Assembly (NCBI GenBank): GCA_030674185.1
Contig: JAPXFY010000015.1
Location: forward strand, 29,283,185-29,347,184
DNA length: 64,000 bases
Source of the DNA: Monoplex corrugatus
Lineage: Eukaryota; Mollusca; Gastropoda; Littorinimorpha; Ranellidae
Reading direction: 5' to 3'
The translations under genes and the position numbers were made by a program. This document shows positions 9,222 through 20,409 of this stretch, in pieces. The first letter of the stretch is position 1; every line of letters starts with the position of its first letter. The notes below the pieces were generated by a model. That model was not told where the DNA came from. It saw only the letters and a program-made list of their open reading frames with translations, and searched no databases.

Positions 9222-10262
9222 GGAAAAGAGAAAGAAAACACAAATATGTATAAAGAAATCAGGAATAATTGCAACTAAGCTCAGAAAATTTGACTAGAAT
9301 CAAAGTGCAAAGAAATAGAAGACTGACAGAAAAGAAATCTTAAGTTTGTGTACAGAAACACTGAAGAAATTGCCCACAGCAAAAGCCATGTACCTCAACT
9401 GGCTGTTTAAAGTCAAAATATGGTACGATTATTATGGAAAACAACAAAACATTAGACAGTTGGAGAGAGTACGTTAAAGACCTTTTTGATGATGACAGAA
9501 GGGAGGAACACATCATTAGAAAGAACTTCCAAGAACAACCAATGATGAAAGAGGAAGTTAGAGCAGCGATGACAAGGATAAAATAGGGAAAAGCCCCAGG
9601 ACCAGACAATATTACAATAGAAATGATTGAGGCTCTAGATGAATTTTTGATACTGAAAAAGCCACTGTCTCTTGAATGAAATTTATGACACTTGAAAAAT
9701 CTTTAAAGACATGTCAAAGTCATTTTTTATTGCACTTCCAAAGAAAGCAGGGGTTATAGAATGCGAACTCCACTGTACAATCATGAGTCATGTAACAAAG
9801 ATTCCATTAAGAATAATCATGATGAGGGCAAGGAATAGAATCAAAACAGATATAGCGCAAAAGCAATGTGGATTTGTTGAAAGGAAAGGAACTGTTAATG
9901 CTATGCATATCCTGAGACTTTCATAGAAAGATCAATTGAATTAAATAAGAATTTATGTTTGTTTTGTTGATTATACCTAGGCTTTTGATAAGGTAAGGCA
10001 CGAAGAATTGATCAACAAGCCGGAAAAGCTCAAAATTGATGGAAAAGATCTAAGAATAATAAGGAATATGTATTAAGAACAAACAGCAGCAATGAGAGTA
10101 TTGTTCTGTCACCAGATTTCTTTTCACTTTACAGCAAAACCATAAGAGAAACCTAGAAGAATGCCCTGAGATGAAAATTGGAGATGGCACTGTTCTAATT
10201 GCATAAAATGGAAAATACCTACAAAATCTTATGAATATCATAGAAATAAATAGCAGAAATAA
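9222..10262 (+). pseudogene. RTE-A LINE, degenerate middle portion
   Basis: The plus strand follows the RTE-A copy at 21550-22665 in order: the EN-RT linker (9222-9420), DDDRREEHIIRKNFQEQPM (about 9490-9545), a PGPDNITIEMIEAL-like block (9590-9640), MSKSFFIALPKKAGVIECEL (9711-9770) and QCGFVERKGTVNAMHILR (9869-9920). A battered DYT-AFDKVRHEELI region and a fragment of the box after YADD end it at about 10262. Stops and indels are frequent and the YADD box itself is deleted (10180-10200). Both ends are missing. Confidence 0.8.
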
Positions 10263-10527
10263 CCTTATCCCCCGTCTGTCATTGAAGGCAGCGGGCATAG
10301 CGTTCGAGATGTGGGTGTATTTGTGTATTCAAGTTATATCTTGTCATTGTCACTGATGAATGAACACGGCATATAAATCACTGATGTAAACAAATAATCA
10401 TTTTCATTGGCAAACGTAAGCTTCTTTCTTTGCTTACAGTTTATATGAACAGATGCTGTCTCTTACACAGAACACTGAACTGCTTAGTTTCCATTTCAAG
10501 TGCGTGCGTACATGTCCGTGCCAGGGT

Positions 10528-10542
10528 GCGTGTGTGTGTGCA

Positions 10543-10581
<39 letters not shown>

Positions 10582-10600
10582 GTGTGTGTGTGTGCACTGT

Positions 10601-10680
<80 letters not shown>
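10528..10680. repeat. (GT)n microsatellite
   Basis: About 150 bp of GT with two short interruptions near 10580-10600. Confidence 0.97.
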
Positions 10681-10681
<1 letters not shown>

Positions 10682-11909
10682 ATCAGTTTGTAAGAAGATT
10701 CACAAATGAGGAACCTCACAGCAGAGGAAGAACAATTAATGACAGATGAACTGAACAGACCAACTAACGAAAATCTGCAATTTAGACAGGCACTTGCTTG
10801 CCAATCTTTGAACATTTGTATGATCAGAATGGCACAATACAGTATTTCACAGGATTTACAGCACTTTCAGTTTCGTTTGATTTTCTTGTTTCTCACCGAC
10901 ATCAAATGAACAGAGGAGCACTCACTCATTTTCAAGCTTGCATACTGACTGTGATCCAGGCTTAAATCGCTGGTTCTTTGGTAAGACAGAGCTAGTATTT
11001 GTACGAGTTTGCCAGTTCCGTTAAACGGATATCCATGGGAATGGCGCATCAACAACTGACTGTTTTGAAATACCGGTATTCTTTGAGAGGTCTTCTAGTT
11101 CAGACACAAGTGCACTGACATGGTCACATTACACCCAGGATAACAAAGTCAAATATCTCATATCATAAACACCACAGGAACATATTTCTTTTATATGCAA
11201 ATGATAAGGTAGCCGGATTAGTGATAAAAATATGTGAACAGTATGGATATTTAAACAATTGCCTCCCAAATGATACTGTTTTGCCACACAGCTTTGATAT
11301 ACTTTAACTAGTTGCCATGCAAGGGAGTGAAGTGAAAAATCCTGTTGATACAAAATGTCAGCTTCTACTGAGTGCATTACAAATTGAATCACAAGAAAAG
11401 CGCGCTTGAACATGTTGAACATGTGACTGGAATGAGGTGCAGAAAATACACGATTCTCAGCAGCTAGAATTACTGTTTAATAATGCTGAGGAACAGATAA
11501 CAGCACTTGTTTGTGATAGTGTCACGTGCTCTTGTTAACATGTGTTCCAACGTTTCATAAAAAGAAATGGCATCAATATTACTTTTTTCGGTTGTAAGCG
11601 TGTTTCCGCACATGTCTGTTGTGAGACCAAAACATAACCTTTAATCAAAAAATATCACTGAACTGTCTTTTATTGACAGCTGTGGAAAGTAAATGTAAAC
11701 ACACACACAGAGTGAGTTTATGCAAAAAAAATCTAACACACGTATACCCCCTCCCACACACAGATGACTTGAATGCCAGATTGTCATCAACCTGGGCTGT
11801 CTCAAATGTGGATATGAAGTCATTGTGCAATCACATGTTTAGTCTTTCACATGATAGGATTGCATGGCATAAACTGTCAACTGTATCAAAAGCAGAATCA
11901 TAACAAGCA

Positions 11910-11910
<1 letters not shown>

Positions 11911-11977
<67 letters not shown>

Positions 11978-11990
11978 GTATGTATGTATA
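11911..11990. repeat. (TA)n microsatellite grading into (ATGT)n
   Basis: About 31 TA units, then TACATATGTATGTATGTATA. Confidence 0.97.
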
Positions 11991-12904
11991 TCATCACACT
12001 AACAGAGGTTCGTGTTTTTTATGGTATGTGGACCACATTGGCAATATTGATAGCCCACTGGGTTTAGTCAATATTATGCTGACCAAATATGCTTATTTGT
12101 GGCGTTGTTTTGTGAGCTTCAACAGCTGTGCAGATTGCAGAATTTATTATTTATTGTAGCATAATGACTGTCACACGCAAATTTCATATTAATGTGTGGA
12201 ACTGCTGATATTTAAAAGAACGAAGATGACTTCCAGCTTGCACGAAATCTTGTAGCAGACCTGTACAATCCGTTTTATGAGTAACAGACAATGGAACCTT
12301 CCTTTTCAGTTGCACAAAACGCAACTGTACTTGATAAGGTGGGGTGGGGTGGAGTGGGGGTAACACAAGTGCAATTATAAACGATTCAAAAATCATCATT
12401 TTGACATAGATGTAGTAAAAGATACCACCCTATTCCGTTTCCCCACGTTTCCTCCTGCATTCATAGGATGAAGAGAGTATTAGTATGTCTCGACCATCTT
12501 TCTAACCTTTTCCGCCATATCATGAACATGTCATGTTTATTGTGTCATTTGTTTGTGGCGGTTGTCGAACGATTTATGCTTTGTTTCTGGGCCTACTATT
12601 TCAAATGCACTTAAAACTTCAGTTTTAATGCTCTTAAGATGGATTTGCAAAGATTAGTTGATTCCATGGGCACTAATACTACAAACGTCAGAGGAAATTT
12701 TCTCGACTTCATTTTGTACTACCGCCAATATCTCCTTCTCATCAAGAACTTGAGCACGTTCTTCTCTCGATATCAACACCACCTGGATCTCCTGTTTTGG
12801 CCTTTTCCATGTGTGCCCATCCAACCACCGCCCCCCTCCCCCCTCCTTAAGAATTCAATGTTATTTTCTTGTTCTCCCCTGTTTTTGTTGTTGTTTTTTT
12901 TGCG

Positions 12905-13680
12905 AACGTTACAGCCTGTTTGCTTAATGCACAGTCTGTCATGATGATAACACTGTATCTCAGTTATCATTTTCGAAAATAACTTTGACATGATTTTTCT
13001 AACAGAAACTGAGTTAAAATCTAGCCACGAACTAAAAATCAAACAACCTACATCTTCTGGTCGCAAACTTCATTCCTTCCCCCCGAACCACCGTAGTGGC
13101 GGAATCGTTGTTGTGTGTGAAGATGTGCTTGAATCTTGTCTCTCCTTCTCCCACTCCTTTCCCTTTTCTACTCGGACATTTGAAACCTCTGAAATCGTTC
13201 TTCGTATGTCATGTCAGTCTGTTATTGTTTTGTATTTACCATCCTCCTCCCACCCATGAAAATAAACTCACTCCTTCCATGTTTCACAACGCAATTGAGT
13301 CTCCTCAGAAACTCATCATTCTTGGCGATGTCAATGTACACTGTGATGATCGAATCCAAGTGCTTGTGTCTGTCTCTGTCAAACCATGCTCTCCCTTGGC
13401 TCGTGGCCAAGCCCTCACACATTAAAGGTCATCATATTATTGACTGGCTTACTGTCTGTACCACTGATGAACTTATGACATCAATTTCGGTCCCTGGTCA
13501 ACTTCCTTCAGACCGTTCTGCTCCGTTGTTTTCCCTCAATCTAGCTAAACATGTGCGCTGGAAGCAAACCGTGACCCGTCGCAACCTGAATCCATCAACG
13601 TTCTGCTTGACCACCCATCTGTCTCCTGGTGCACAAATGTCCTGCATTACTGTCAGTCCTAATTTGAAAAACAGCAGTGA
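12905..13680 (+). pseudogene. L2/CR1-type LINE endonuclease fragment
   Basis: The plus strand, in changing frames, gives an APE-type endonuclease. MIFLTETELKSS (12990) is the conserved TE-W motif with Trp lost. GGIVVVCEDVLESCLS, KTFE-like TFETSEIVLRM, KLIILGDVNVHCDD (13305-13340, the GD-N catalytic box with Phe replaced by Val), HHIIDWLTVCTTDELMTSIS and LPSDRSAPLFSLNL (13500-13545, the SDH box with His changed to Arg) follow. The enzyme nicks target DNA to prime reverse transcription. Catalytic substitutions and frame changes make it inactive. It may belong to the same family as the RT at 7361-8146 but does not overlap it. Confidence 0.8.
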
Positions 13681-14465
13681 TTTCTTGATCCTTGAATATA
13701 TTTTTGTCAGGTTTGGTTTGTTGTTTTCGATTGTATGGCTTCAGTTTGGCAGTCAGCACTATGTGGTCCGAATCACAATCCACACCTCATCTTGTTTTTG
13801 AATTCAGCATTGGTGTTTTCCATGCTTTGTCGGTCATTATGTAGTCTATTTCATTTCTGTACCTCTCTCTCTACGGAATATGTATGTGTAACGTCTGCGA
13901 TGTGGCTGTTGAAAAGAGATTTAGATATGACAAGATCATTTGCCTGACAAAAAGACGTTAACATGTGTCCATATTCGTTGCGTTCATCCAGCTCATGAAG
14001 TCCCATTCCACACTCCATGTCTTCATCTTCTTCGACCTTTATATTTTGATCATCCATGATTTTACACATTTCTGTGTTCAGTATTTTGCCTTTCACTGTT
14101 TATAGGTCATTGTAAAATCGTTCTATCGCTTCTTCTGAGCTAGTAGACGTAAGGCATATACTTGCAAGATGTTTTAGGTGACAGGCTTGGTATTAAGCTT
14201 TATTGTTACAATACGATCACAATAATGTTTATCTTTTAAGGTAACCAGACTGCATGATGCTTGTCCAGACCAGATCGACTTCATCTGAGCCTTCATTTCT
14301 GCTATAAACAATTGTGTGGTCAAATGACGTAAAACGACTTTCACTGCTCCATCTGACTTCACCTAGTTCAGTAATGTTTATTCCATGCTCCTCAAGTAAG
14401 AGTTCAAGTTTCCCCCATTCTCTTATGGTCCTGATATTCCAAGTACCAACAGTAATGACAATTCT
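13660..14465 (-). pseudogene. RTE-type LINE endonuclease, minus strand
   Basis: The minus strand from 14465 reads VGTWNIRTIREWGKLELLLE, then ITELGEVRW, the start of an RTE-type APE endonuclease. After decayed sequence, MGLHELDERNEYGHMLTSFC and ANDLVISKSLF (14020-13900) follow, with DSDHIVLTAKLKPYNRKQQT (13780-13720) as the SDH catalytic box. Frames change at least three times. It differs in sequence from RTE-A (20410-21351). RT is absent: the sequence passes directly into the plus-strand L2 endonuclease piece at about 13660. Confidence 0.8.
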
Positions 14466-14830
14466 CTTTTACGTTTGGATGAGGAGTCACGACATGTCTG
14501 CTTCTTATAACTTCAATCCGATACATCTGTATCGTCATCTTATTTGTTGTCCACAATCACGGACCTGTGTCCTTCTGACTTGCGCACGCTAAAAGATCCG
14601 ACAACAGCTGAAAAATCACGAAGAACAAGACATTTGCCCATAGCCCTGGCATAAAAATATCAAGAGAGATAGGATTATTTCCCAGGTACTTCCCCCTGAA
14701 GCCCAATTTGCCTTCTTGCCTTTCTGAAGTCTTGGTTTAAAAACAAAACAGGAAGTGTGAGAGACAGCAAGACAGTGTGAATGAAAGAGAAAAGTAACAG
14801 ATTGAAAGGAAAAGTGAAAAGAAAAAAGAA

Positions 14831-14833
<3 letters not shown>
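14466..14833. other. Unassigned, possibly 5' leader of the RTE endonuclease copy
   Basis: It lies upstream of the minus-strand endonuclease. No further motif recognised. Confidence 0.4.
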
Positions 14834-14882
<49 letters not shown>

Positions 14883-14893
14883 TTTGTGAGTGT

Positions 14894-14980
<87 letters not shown>

Positions 14981-15079
14981 GTGTGTGTGTGTGTGTGTCT
15001 GTGTTTGTTTGACAGAGAGAAGGATAACTTGGATCAAAGGTCATTCGCCAGGTTCGAGTATACTATTGCTCAACATCTT

Positions 15080-15144
<65 letters not shown>

Positions 15145-15156
15145 GAGAGAGAGAGA

Positions 15157-15199
<43 letters not shown>

Positions 15200-15202
15200 G
15201 AG

Positions 15203-15252
<50 letters not shown>
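14834..15252. repeat. Compound microsatellite block: (GT)n, (GA)n, (GACA)n, (GA)n
   Basis: GT arrays at 14834-14880 and 14899-15003 surround short non-repeat pieces. A 75-bp unique core (15013-15085) is followed by GT (15081-15097), GA (15098-15156), GACA repeats (15157-15198) and GA to 15250. The unique core is the one described for 59095-60005. Confidence 0.93.
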
Positions 15253-15254
<2 letters not shown>

Positions 15255-15455
15255 TGACTGTTTCGGTCAGGGGTCACATCATGCACTACTTCTCTCCTGT
15301 CTTCCCCCTCCCAGTTTCTGTGTGCTTTGCGCTCTGGAAATTTGTTAGGTGTTGGGCGATTGCTTTGGTGAATGACGAGAGTGCGCGCCTTGATGCGATT
15401 CTTGAATCAACATTTGGCGCCCTATAAGTGTCACTATTATTATTATTATTCTGCC
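15253..15455 (+). repeat. L2-type LINE 3' tail, degenerate
   Basis: Ends with TTTGGCGCCCTATAAGTGTC followed by (ATT)n at about 15411-15450, the relaxed form of the tail at 8466-8506. No coding part remains. Confidence 0.65.
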
Positions 15456-16335
15456 TCCCCAGCTGCTACTGAGTTCTGACCCTCCCTTGGAATCCTAGAA
15501 GGTGCAGAACAATATTATGTTTTTCTTTTATTCTGTGATGCTTTATGCAGTTTTTGGCAGAATTACATGTACGATCCATTTTTGGCAGAATTACAATCAG
15601 TAGTTTGCCATTGCTTTCTGGAAGCGCAGAGCACATATTGTACAGAGATCCTGACCATTATTTCTGCGTGAAGACAAAGGCTGGTTCGAAATATTCTTCA
15701 ATTGCCTTCTGACATCATCTATCCCCTGCTACCAGGATTTCATCAGAGCCGAGTTTGTCTGCAACATTTCAGGTTGACCCAGATTGACCTCGACATGTAG
15801 CGTATTGTCACAGTGACAATATCACATGGGACTTCGTCCGGTCGAAGCAATCCCTATTTCTTCCTGCATCCACCTCTTGGGACATAGACCCAGGTTTGGG
15901 CTTATCGTCTACATGATATAAATGGAAAAATATCAATGTTTGCTTTTTAAATTCTATCACATTTTCCGTACTTATTGGTAAAACTATTCACATTTACGTT
16001 TCCTATAGATGGATACTGATGTACAAAGGCCTCAGTAATAGATCCAGTATTACCAGTATACATGACCAATTTGAACAGTGATTTCTCCCATTATTGTGAA
16101 CATGTTAAATAACCAAAGATTAACAACTAGGCGATTCTGAAGAGTTTTGTCTATTTGCTTCCTTTAATTTATTTTCAGTAATAAAACAACTAACACGTAA
16201 ACATTACCATGTTAACAGAGTATGCTCCAAATGTTCTTAAGATCTAAAATTGCGCCCGTCAGTGAATGGGCAGATGCTGTAATATGACATTAAACTTTTT
16301 GCTATATCAGATTTTCCACAGACTGTCAGTCAGTC
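15456..16335. other. Gene-free interval
   Basis: Nothing recognisable. TTTTTGGCAGAATTACA occurs twice, 28 bp apart (about 15551 and 15579). Confidence 0.6.
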
Positions 16336-16339
16336 TACA

Positions 16340-17180
16340 GCATCACTCCTCGAATATTGGCTGCCCGCACTGCTCTCCAAGTCTCTGTCCTCAACATATG
16401 TCTTTCCTTGACCTGTCCACTCCTTGATGTCTGCTGGGTAATCTGTTCATTGTCTTTCCCTTCCTCTTTTGCCCTCGACTTTTCCCTGAATAACATCTTT
16501 CATGAAAGTGCATTTTTTTGGTTTCTGCACACATATCCACAGAAGGTCATTTTCTTTTCAAGGATGAGCTGTACTACAAGTTTTCTACAGGTTTTCAGCT
16601 CCCTTGCTCGTCCTTAAGAGATGTCTATAGAACCACATTTAAAAATCAGTTGAATTTCTTTTCTTTTCTTTTTGTTTTAAACAAAATTTATTTAGGGTCC
16701 ACCCTTCAGCTCCATACGTCATATGTAATGGTCCAGACTAGACATCTCATTATTCTCGTGGTGGTTTTTTGTTTTGTTTGTTTTTGGTCTTTGTCTTTCC
16801 AGATGTTTGTGAGGTCTATCATCTGTTTCTTTGCCTCTTTACCATGCCAATCCTGTCTTTGCTGTTGTTAGAACAATCTGCATTGTTGGCTTTGATCGAT
16901 GGATGTGGCTGGACCCAGGCCAGTAAGTAAAATTTTGTTTTTCTTGGCATACACTTTAATGTTCTTCTCTTCCCCGATCTTATTCAGGGCATTTATCACA
17001 GATGACGCCTCCTGGTGATCGTTTGCACAGAGTGCTACATCGTCAGCATACCTGAGGTTTGAGATTTTTCTACTTCCCACTTTTATGCCATATTCTTCCA
17101 TGTTGGAATCCCTCATAACCTGTTCCGTATATGTACTGAATAAATGCGGTGACAGGATACGTCCTTGGCACACACCTTTC
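16340..17180 (-). pseudogene. RTE-type LINE RT, C-terminal half
   Basis: The minus strand from 17173 gives RILSPHLFSTYTEQVMRDSN, GIKVGSRKISNLRYADDVAL (catalytic box, intact YADD, near 17060-17030) and INALNKIGEEKNIKVYAKK. Below 16870 a very degraded tail follows, whose end (RAVRAANIRGVML, about 16380-16340) matches the usual R-WR-V end of these proteins. 5'-truncated at about 17180, full of frame changes below 16900. Family different from RTE-A. Confidence 0.77.
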
Positions 17181-17399
17181 CTCCACGATCAAACGAGCTC
17201 ACCTTGTGACGTTTGAGTGCGGTTTAGCAGACCAGTATGAGGACAGGATAGGATCAGGGAAGAGAACGTCAGAGTTCGTCAAACTGAACATGCAAATAGC
17301 GCAGGCAGGATCAGGAAAGGGAGGGAAAAAAGAGACTCAGAAGAAATGAGGACACAGACATCTACTTGACTCACTATTTTGTAGTTCTAAAAGACTTAT
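17181..17399. other. Unassigned spacer between two minus-strand LINEs
   Basis: Purine-rich stretch 17220-17345 without similarity that I recognise. Confidence 0.4.
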
Positions 17400-18560
17400 T
17401 TGAACTACAAGGCAGTGGCAACGGCAGATGTGATGCGTCTAGTGTGTCAGCTAGTGACTGCGTGCTTGTGCACATGGTGTCGTCGGCAAATAGGCGGACC
17501 TTCGACTTGATGCCATCAGGAAGGTCGTTTATGTACAGAAGAAAAAGACTCGGCCCAAGGGCCGAGCCTTGAGGGATGCCGGATTCCACAGGTAGGAAGT
17601 CGGATCTTGTTCCCTCCATCACCACAGCCTGCTGTCTGTCCGCAAGGAAGTCCTTGATCCAGGCGTTGGTGCGGCCTCTGATGCCGTAACGACGTAGTTT
17701 GTGGACAAGTAGGGTGTGGCTAACTTTGTCGAAGGATTTTGAGAAGTCGAGGACGATAGTGTCCTCCTGGTTTCCCTTCTCAGTCTCTCTGGTCGCTTCG
17801 TCCACATACCCTAGGAGTTGAGTCTCACATGACCGTCCGCGTCGAAAGCCGTGCTGCTCTGGACAGAGAATCTCATTGTTCTCAAAGTGGGATATGATGT
17901 GGCTGGTGATAATATGCTCCATCAGCTTGCAGGCTATGCAGGTGAGGGAGATGGGGCGGTAGTTGGTTGCGTTGTATCTTTCTCCCTTTTTGAAGACAGG
18001 TGTGATGTTGGCCTGTTTCCAGTCCTGTGGCAGGGTACCTGAGGAGTATGAGATGCGGTAGAGCAGGGTGAGCGAGGGCTGGAGTGATCTCCTCTGCAAC
18101 CATCTTCAAAAGTCTGGGAGTAATGCCATCTGGGCCACAGGCTTTATTGGTGTCAAGGTTGAGCAGAAGTTTCTTCACGCCATCTTCTGTGATGTTGATA
18201 TCATCGCATGCTGGATAGTCTGGAAGTTTTGGTCCAGATGGGCACCCCTGTTTGGGGCTGAATACAGAGTGGAACTGGGTGTTCAAGATTTGTGCAGATC
18301 TGTGATTTTCCCAGCTTCTTTAAATGGAGAGACGCCCACTCCTTCTGTTCTTCTTGCTTTAATGAAGCTCCAGAACTTCTTCTTGGAGGTGGTCTGGCTT
18401 TCTCCTTCGTCAGAGATCAGGCCTTCTACGTGTCTCCAGTAGGCGCGACGTAGACGTTTCTGGATAAGGCGCTTGAGTGCCTCGAATTCCAGTCGGAGGG
18501 CCTCATCTCCGTTTTTCTTCATGCGTTTGTGGATCCTGTCTTGTCTACGTACGAGTTTGT
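17400..18560 (-). pseudogene. CR1/Jockey-group LINE reverse transcriptase
   Basis: Minus-strand frames give, in order: an EN-RT linker (18522-18283, RRAYWRHVEGLI), TNKACGPDGITPRLLKMVAE (RT block 0-1, near 18150), ITPVFKKGERYNATNYRPIS (18020-17960), CPEQHGFRRGRSCETQLLGY, DTIVLDFSKSFDKVSHTLLV (palm A, near 17765-17710), ESGIPQGSALGPSLFLLYIN and LFADDTMC (palm C, near 17500-17480, catalytic Asp pair intact). The long frame 18099-17374 is open over all palm motifs; the preceding linker is in two other frames. The C-terminal thumb is missing: homology ends near 17410, an unexpected 3' truncation. Confidence 0.86.
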
Positions 18561-18669
18561 TGGTCTCATAGTCAACCCAGGGGAGGCTTGGTTTGGGTCT
18601 GGTTTGCTTATGGAGGACATGATCTGAGAGGGCTTGGCTCAGGCCAATGCGGATTTCAGACCATACTTC

Positions 18670-19815
18670 CTAAACATTGCTCTTCTCGTCAAAGGTGGTC
18701 ATAATGTGATCGTTCATCTTCTGTGCTGCCTCTTTTAGTGGTTCCTTGCATTCCTCAGTGTAGATGGGAATGAGTCGCTGGGGTTGACGTTTCTTTGGGG
18801 GATGGATCTGCAACTCCATGTACACTGTGTCATGGTCAGCAATACCAGGGAATGTTTCATTTCTTGGGACAAGGTTGGGGTGGTTTGTGAGGAACAAGTC
18901 CAGGGTATTATTTCCTCTTGTTGGCTCCATTACCATTTGCTCCCAGCCTACATCATTGATGGCGTCCATAAACTGTCGGCGGATATCTGGTTTGGGGCGT
19001 CCCTTCTTTAGCATCTTGGTGGGCCAGTGCCAGTCTGGTAGGTTAAAATCGCCACCGGCAATGATGATGGCATTCCTGTACGAGTGGGAAGCAAGACGGG
19101 CAGATTTCTCAAACGCATTCATGCTCTCAGTGTACTCTGTGTGGGGGTGGTAGAAGCAGCAGACTAGCAGTGTTCGCCGTCCTTTCAGCTTGATCTTCAT
19201 CCAAAGGTTTTCGTAACCCGCGGAGAGTTCAGGCATCTCATGGGAGGTCAGGTCTTCTGAGACAAGGATAAAAACACCTCCCCCATTCTCTTTATCCCAT
19301 TCACCTGGTGGTCTGCCTCTGCGATAGATGGTAAAGCCCCTGGGGAAGATTTCTGCGTTGGAGTGGGACTGGGTCAGCCATGATTCTGTGCCAACAATGG
19401 TGTCTGGTCTTGTGGCTTGGACAAGATTGCTGAACTCGGCTACTTTACCAATGAAAGAATAGCAGCTCACATTCACGAAGTGGAGGGGTCGTCTGCTGTG
19501 TTTGTCTTGCTTACTTGCTCTAGAGGGTGTGGAAGTATGGAGTGGTTTGAAGGGGCTGTTTATGTTGGAGCAATTGGATGAGTCAGATGTTTTACTAAGA
19601 TGGGTGGCGCCTACACCATGCAAGTCAAAGGCAATGATACTGTAGTTGGCATTGGCGCAAAAAACGCAGTGCCAGGTGACATCGCTTCTGCCAAGGAGGT
19701 CGTAGGATCCACTGCCGATATGTTGGCATTCTGCATGGAACCACTGTCCACAAGACTCACACTCAACACCTAGTTGGTCCCAGTGCGGTCACAAGCACCA
19801 CATGGGTAGCGGGAG
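18670..19815 (-). pseudogene. LINE protein N-terminal part: PHD finger plus APE endonuclease
   Basis: The minus strand from 19815 has CGAC, then after a one-base frameshift near 19785 GVECESCGQWFHAECQHIG and WHCVFCANANYS. This completes a Cys4-His-Cys3 PHD-type zinc finger (about 19815-19650). A 317-residue open frame follows (19623-18670): TESWLTQSHSNAEIFPRGF, GGGVFILVSEDL, IIIAGGDFNLPDWHW (catalytic GD-N box), NTLDLFLTNHPNLV and GIADHDTVYMEL (the (S)DH box, Ser replaced by Ala). PHD fingers are known in CR1-group LINE proteins. Catalytic residues look mostly intact, and this is among the best preserved frames in the window. Confidence 0.85.
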
Positions 19816-19819
19816 TCCG

Positions 19820-20405
19820 TGTCTTCATTTGAGGGGTCATGGGGTTGCAAGCCATTTGGTGGAGTTGTGACTTGCCCACGGTTTGAAGTGAGAGACATGA
19901 CAAGGAGGAAGAGTACAGTGTACATAGAAAGTTTTCTTGAGGTCAGCATGGGGGTGTATCAGCCAGTGGGAAATATAGGAATCAAGGTTTTCAGGGCAGT
20001 GCCGTGAACACGGAGTCCGCCATGTTTGTTTACATTCTGAACAGGGTCGTGGATGTAGCCGGTTTGATGATTTTCCTTGATAGTCAGGTAAGGGGATGGT
20101 ATAAATTGCTTACCTTACTGCAGCAAGGGTCAAGGGAAAGAGTTTCTCGCAAAAAAGATTAAATTTCACTACAAACAGTAGAGCTCACGAAAACGGGCTG
20201 CATCCTCGCGCATGCGCAATCTCCACCCCAGTCCTAGTTTGTAGACTTCGTGGTTTCTCTCTGAGGCCGCTTAGTGTTTACCGTCCGTTCCATCTCTAGG
20301 AATTGACATATGTACGACCTTGACCTCATGACGTGTTTTGGGGCATTTTAGGGATAGCTATTCGATTATTTTACAGTATTGTTCCCCATTTTCCCCAGGT
20401 TATTT
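19820..20405. other. Inter-element region, probable 5' leaders
   Basis: It lies between two divergent LINE 5' ends. 20190-20270 is locally CpG-richer (CTCGCGCATGCGCAAT) and could be a LINE promoter region; no motif beyond that. Confidence 0.4.
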
Positions 20406-20409
20406 ATGG

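Larger units (their letters stand above)
10263..12900. other. Gene-free interval with two microsatellites
   Basis: No frame in this stretch resembles a known protein. It holds a GT array at 10528-10680 and an AT array at 11911-11972 that grades into (ATGT)n to 11990. The rest is AT-rich unique-looking sequence; 12820-12845 is a C-rich tract. Confidence 0.6.
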
